Shown piece after piece: positions 61,201 to 64,000 of a stretch of DNA of 64,000 nt. Every line of letters starts with the position of its first letter. The stretch's first letter is position 1. Source of the DNA: an uncultured Pseudophaeobacter sp. (lineage in GTDB: Bacteria > Pseudomonadota > Alphaproteobacteria > Rhodobacterales > Rhodobacteraceae); contig CAJQNB010000002.1 of the NCBI GenBank assembly GCA_905479575.1, forward strand, positions 52,590 through 116,589. Direction: 5' to 3'. Under the pieces are notes generated by a model. It was not told the DNA's origin. It saw nothing but the letters and a program-made list of their open reading frames with translations, and searched no databases. The position numbers were made by a program, and so were the translations under genes.

Positions 61201-62991
61201 TCAGATTGGTTTGGTAACGTCATCCAGCCAAGACTGGGCTGCGACACTGACGTAGGGGCGCAACTTCGCAGCGGTTTCGCTGTGATAGGCATTGAGCCAG
61301 TCTCGTTCTGCAGACGTCAACATATTCCCCAGGATGAGGCGGCGGTCAATCGGCGCGTAGGTGAGGCCGCGCCAGCAGAGCATGTCGCGGTCGGGATCGC
61401 TGGTGGCCAGGGCTGGAGCTTGCTCTACCACCAGCAGGTTTTCGATCCGAATGCCAAAGGCGCCTTCGCGGTAATAGCCGGGCTCATTCGACAGGATCAT
61501 GCCGGGCTCCAGTGGCACGGTGGAGACACGGCTCAAACGCTGCGGCCCTTCATGGACGCTGAGATAGGCACCAACACCGTGGCCCAGCCCATGATTGAAA
61601 TCCTGCCCCGCGAGCCATAGTGGCATCCGGCCCACGGCTTCGATATCGCGACCGGCCAGCCCCTTTGGCCAGCGCAGGCGGGACATTGCAATCATACCTT
61701 GCAGCACCCGGGTAAAGGCGGCGCATTCCTCAGCCCCCGGTGTGCCAATGGCAATGGTGCGGGTAATGTCGGTGGTGCCGTCCAGATACTGGCCGCCGCT
61801 GTCCAGAACCAGCAATTGCCCCGCTTGCAACCGGCTGTTGCTTTCTTCGGTGACCCGGTAATGCATCACTGCGCCGTTTTCTCCGGTGCCGGATATGGTC
61901 TCAAAACTGATATCGCGTAGCGCCGGATCCCGGCGGCGCAATTCTTCCAGCCGTTTGGCTACATCGATTTCGGTAAGGCTGCCGACAGGCTGGGCATCCA
62001 ACCAACTGAGCAGCTCCACCACAGCTGCGCCGTCCCGAAGATGGGCGGCGGCGGATCCTGCGATCTCGGCTGCATTTTTGCGCGCTTTGGGCAGGGCGCA
62101 GGGGTCGCCTGCATCCACCAGTTGGTCTCCCAACCTCTCGGCAACAATCTGTGGCAGGCTGGCGCAGTCCACCGCGATGGCGCCGGTGAGTGTCTCTAAA
62201 GCCTGCAAGAAAGCGCTTGGAGGATGGCAGGTGACGGTTGAGGGCAGGTGGTCGCTCAGCTGTTGTAGCTTTTCTGGGGCCATAAACAGGTCCACCCGCG
62301 CATCACTATGCAGGATGGCAAACCCATGTGCTACCGGGTTGCGCGCAATGTCAGCGCCCCGGATGTTCAACAACCACATGATGCTGTCGGGCAGGGTGAT
62401 TAGCGCCGCCTGATGGCCTGCCTGGCTTAGCCCTTGGGCCAGGCGTTCACATTTTTGCGCAGCAGCCTCGCCGGCGTAGTCCAGGGGATGTGGCTGGACT
62501 GGCATCATGGGTGGTTCAGGTTGGTCCTGCCAGATCCGGTCAATAAGGTTGTCACATTGGACCAGCTCAATACCTGTGCCCTGCAGTTCCTTGGCCAGAG
62601 CTGTAATCTGCGCAGTGGCATGCAGCCAGGGATCAAAGCCAATCTTGCCACCCTGAGGCAGCTGCTCTTTGAGCCAGCTGCCAAGCCCCACTTCCGGCCA
62701 GGGCACCGGGGTGAAGAGATCTGCAACCTGACGCTTGACCTGGGTGCGGTAACGGCCGTCGATGAACACCCCGGCGGTGTTTTCGAGCACCGTGCAGAAC
62801 CCAGCTGATCCCGTAAAGCCAGTGAGCCAGCTCAGCCGCTCATCGCGCGGTGCCACATATTCCCCCTGATGTGCATCAGCACGGGGCACCAGAAAGCCAT
62901 TCAGCCCCTCTTGGGTCAGTTCCGCGCGCAGGGCCAGAAGTCGTGGAGGGCCTTGCTCCGGGCGCGCGGTGACGTCGAAACTCTGGAACAT
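61201..62991 (-). CDS. Xaa-Pro aminopeptidase (M24, creatinase-type)
   Basis: The 596-residue peptidase has two creatinase N-terminal domains and a pita-bread catalytic domain with the metal ligands in LVLDSGGQYLDGTTDITRT, the NHGLGHGVGAYLSVHEGP block, and GMILSNEPGYYREGAFGIRIENL. It removes N-terminal residues next to proline, using Mn. The ATG at 62991 (MFQSFDV) is chosen; the frame is open to 63066 but the added residues look non-coding. Large size is normal for the alphaproteobacterial form. Confidence 0.95.
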   Translation of the reverse strand: MFQSFDVTARPEQGPPRLLALRAELTQEGLNGFLVPRADAHQGEYVAPRDERLSWLTGFTGSAGFCTVLENTAGVFIDGRYRTQVKRQVADLFTPVPWPEVGLGSWLKEQLPQGGKIGFDPWLHATAQITALAKELQGTGIELVQCDNLIDRIWQDQPEPPMMPVQPHPLDYAGEAAAQKCERLAQGLSQAGHQAALITLPDSIMWLLNIRGADIARNPVAHGFAILHSDARVDLFMAPEKLQQLSDHLPSTVTCHPPSAFLQALETLTGAIAVDCASLPQIVAERLGDQLVDAGDPCALPKARKNAAEIAGSAAAHLRDGAAVVELLSWLDAQPVGSLTEIDVAKRLEELRRRDPALRDISFETISGTGENGAVMHYRVTEESNSRLQAGQLLVLDSGGQYLDGTTDITRTIAIGTPGAEECAAFTRVLQGMIAMSRLRWPKGLAGRDIEAVGRMPLWLAGQDFNHGLGHGVGAYLSVHEGPQRLSRVSTVPLEPGMILSNEPGYYREGAFGIRIENLLVVEQAPALATSDPDRDMLCWRGLTYAPIDRRLILGNMLTSAERDWLNAYHSETAAKLRPYVSVAAQSWLDDVTKPI

Positions 62992-63132
62992 GTGGGGTCT
63001 CCTAGGGACGGGCAGGGGCGGTATAAACAAGGCGAGCGAAAGAGAAACAGATCGGGCTATTGCCACAAATGTCTGCGGGCCGGTTGGGCTAACTATCTCA
63101 ATTGTTTCAAACTATAGCAGGGCTGGCAAGGG

Positions 63133-63374
63133 GGGCGCAGGGAGGGACCCAGGTGGTCCCTTGAAAAAGCGAGCGCTCCCGCCCGCAGTCAAAGCATCAT
63201 AGATGCTGTTCCTGCCGGTGGGGGTGGCGCCGTGCTGTCGCACGGCGCGGAGGAGCCCCAAAGCGATTTGACCGCATGGAAGCTGTGATGAGCCACAGCC
63301 GCAGCGCGCGTTAGCGCGCTGCCGGGCCCAAGGCTTTGGGCCGCATCTGTGATGCGGCGTAAAGGCGCGGGAGC
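63133..63374. repeat. Intergenic mosaic hairpin element, copy C (extended)
   Basis: Copy C has the shared blocks GCTCCCGCCCG (63175), hairpin 1 (AGCATC-ATA-GATGCT, 63193-63207), the GGTGGGGGTGG linker and hairpin 2 (9-bp stem, 63227-63248). It is extended by four more hairpins (63282-63299, 63301-63322, 63325-63342, 63340-63358), the last two overlapping slightly. It is closed by GCGGGAGC (63367-63374), the inverse of its start GCTCCCGC (63175-63182). A separate small hairpin lies at 63133-63151. This 474-base gap has no gene. Confidence 0.7.
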
Positions 63375-63465
63375 CCCCCCCTTTCTGACTTGGGGGAACA
63401 GTCTGGATGTTGTGTCATCCCTGGTTAAACAACACCTGCAGAACGGCAGGCGCGTCTCGCTGAGC

Positions 63466-64000
63466 TTAACTTACCTTGCGGATCCCCATGACACGGGCGC
63501 GGGCACGCGGATCGCTGTCAAAGAGGGCGGCCAGTTGTTCTGTCATGGCGCCGGCAAGCTGCTCCACATCGGTAATGGTCACGGCGCGGTCGTAATAGCG
63601 CGTCACATCGTGGCCGATCCCAATGGCCAGTAGCTCTACCTGTTTGCGCTTTTCCACCATGGCGATCACATCACGCAGGTGTTTTTCCAGATAGTTGGCG
63701 GGGTTCACCGACAGGGTGCTGTCATCCACCGGCGCGCCATCGGAAATCACCATCAGGATCTTGCGCGCCTCGCGGCGGCCCATCATCCGGCGATGCGCCC
63801 ATTCCAGCGCCTCGCCGTCGATGTTTTCCTTCAGCAGACCCTCTTTCATCATCAGGCCCAGGTTGTCCCGGGATCGCCGCCACGGCGCGTCGGCGTTCTT
63901 GTAGATGATGTGGCGCAGATCGTTCAGACGTCCCGGCACCTGCGGGCGGCCGTCGTTCAGCCACGCCTCGCGCGCCTGTCCGCCCTTCCACGCCCGCGTG
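63466..64000 (-). CDS. cobT: Cobaltochelatase subunit CobT (3' part)
   Basis: The frame runs off the window end, so only about 177 C-terminal residues are seen: [13 protein letters not shown], then [19 protein letters not shown], the von Willebrand-like [16 protein letters not shown] and [19 protein letters not shown]. CobT forms with CobS the AAA+ part of the aerobic cobaltochelatase that inserts cobalt in B12 synthesis. It is co-directional with the peptidase, but mosaic element C separates them. Confidence 0.93.
   Translation of the reverse strand, partial: TRAWKGGQAREAWLNDGRPQVPGRLNDLRHIIYKNADAPWRRSRDNLGLMMKEGLLKENIDGEALEWAHRRMMGRREARKILMVISDGAPVDDSTLSVNPANYLEKHLRDVIAMVEKRKQVELLAIGIGHDVTRYYDRAVTITDVEQLAGAMTEQLAALFDSDPRARARVMGIRKVS

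Overview
The window looks like the chromosome of a marine Rhodobacterales bacterium (Roseobacter group). The grounds are a GC-rich, gene-dense layout; an alphaproteobacterial division and cell-wall (dcw) cluster carrying DUF2484 genes between murC and murB; a DUF1127 gene followed by four CUCCUCC-loop RNAs; a GAAC-N7-GAAC LexA box; and GANTC and TTAA-N7-TTAA (CcrM and CtrA) sites. No species can be named from sequence alone.

Layout. (1) 1-3.96 kb is an accessory stretch: an ABA4-like membrane protein, a small P-loop kinase, a broken transposase, and a three-gene operon ending in an ECF41-type sigma factor and preceded by a match to the ECF41 promoter. (2) 3.96-13.9 kb holds tRNA-Tyr, rlmB, small proteins, and histidine genes on the minus strand (hisB, hisH, then hisA-DUF2867-hisF-hisE), interrupted by a DUF2147 protein, a WGR protein and a divergent peroxiredoxin/AraC pair. 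(3) 13.9-19.7 kb holds a class III aminotransferase, three near-identical tRNA-Gly(GCC) genes, and a NaeI-like restriction-modification pair lying between the second and third tRNA. (4) 19.9-30 kb holds pyruvate carboxylase, an FMN-dependent hydroxy-acid oxidase, uvrD with a LexA box, the DUF1127/CcsR-like RNA locus and mrp. (5) 30-58.2 kb is the dcw cluster: mraZ-rsmH-ftsL-ftsI-murE-murF-mraY-murD-(antisense flavoprotein)-ftsW-murG-murC-(permease, two DUF2484 genes, a 51-residue membrane ORF)-murB-ddl-ftsQ-ftsA-ftsZ, then lpxC, bamD and recN. (6) 58.3-64 kb holds a CLC channel, small genes, an M24 peptidase and the 3' part of cobT.

How it works together. The dcw genes supply peptidoglycan precursors (MurB-G, MraY, Ddl), the septal synthase pair FtsW/FtsI and the divisome scaffold FtsZ/A/Q/L. 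LpxC and BamD add outer-membrane synthesis. The 850-base leader before mraZ packs five GANTC sites in 55 bases, a perfect DnaA box, a perfect CtrA box and phased MraZ-type TGGG repeats, which suggests that cell-cycle regulators converge on the whole cluster.

The most unusual items are that leader, the four tandem CUCCUCC-loop RNAs behind DUF1127, the restriction-modification pair between tRNA-Gly repeats, and a family of intergenic mosaic elements (6.66, 38.75 and 63.17 kb) that share fixed blocks but carry different, still base-paired stems.
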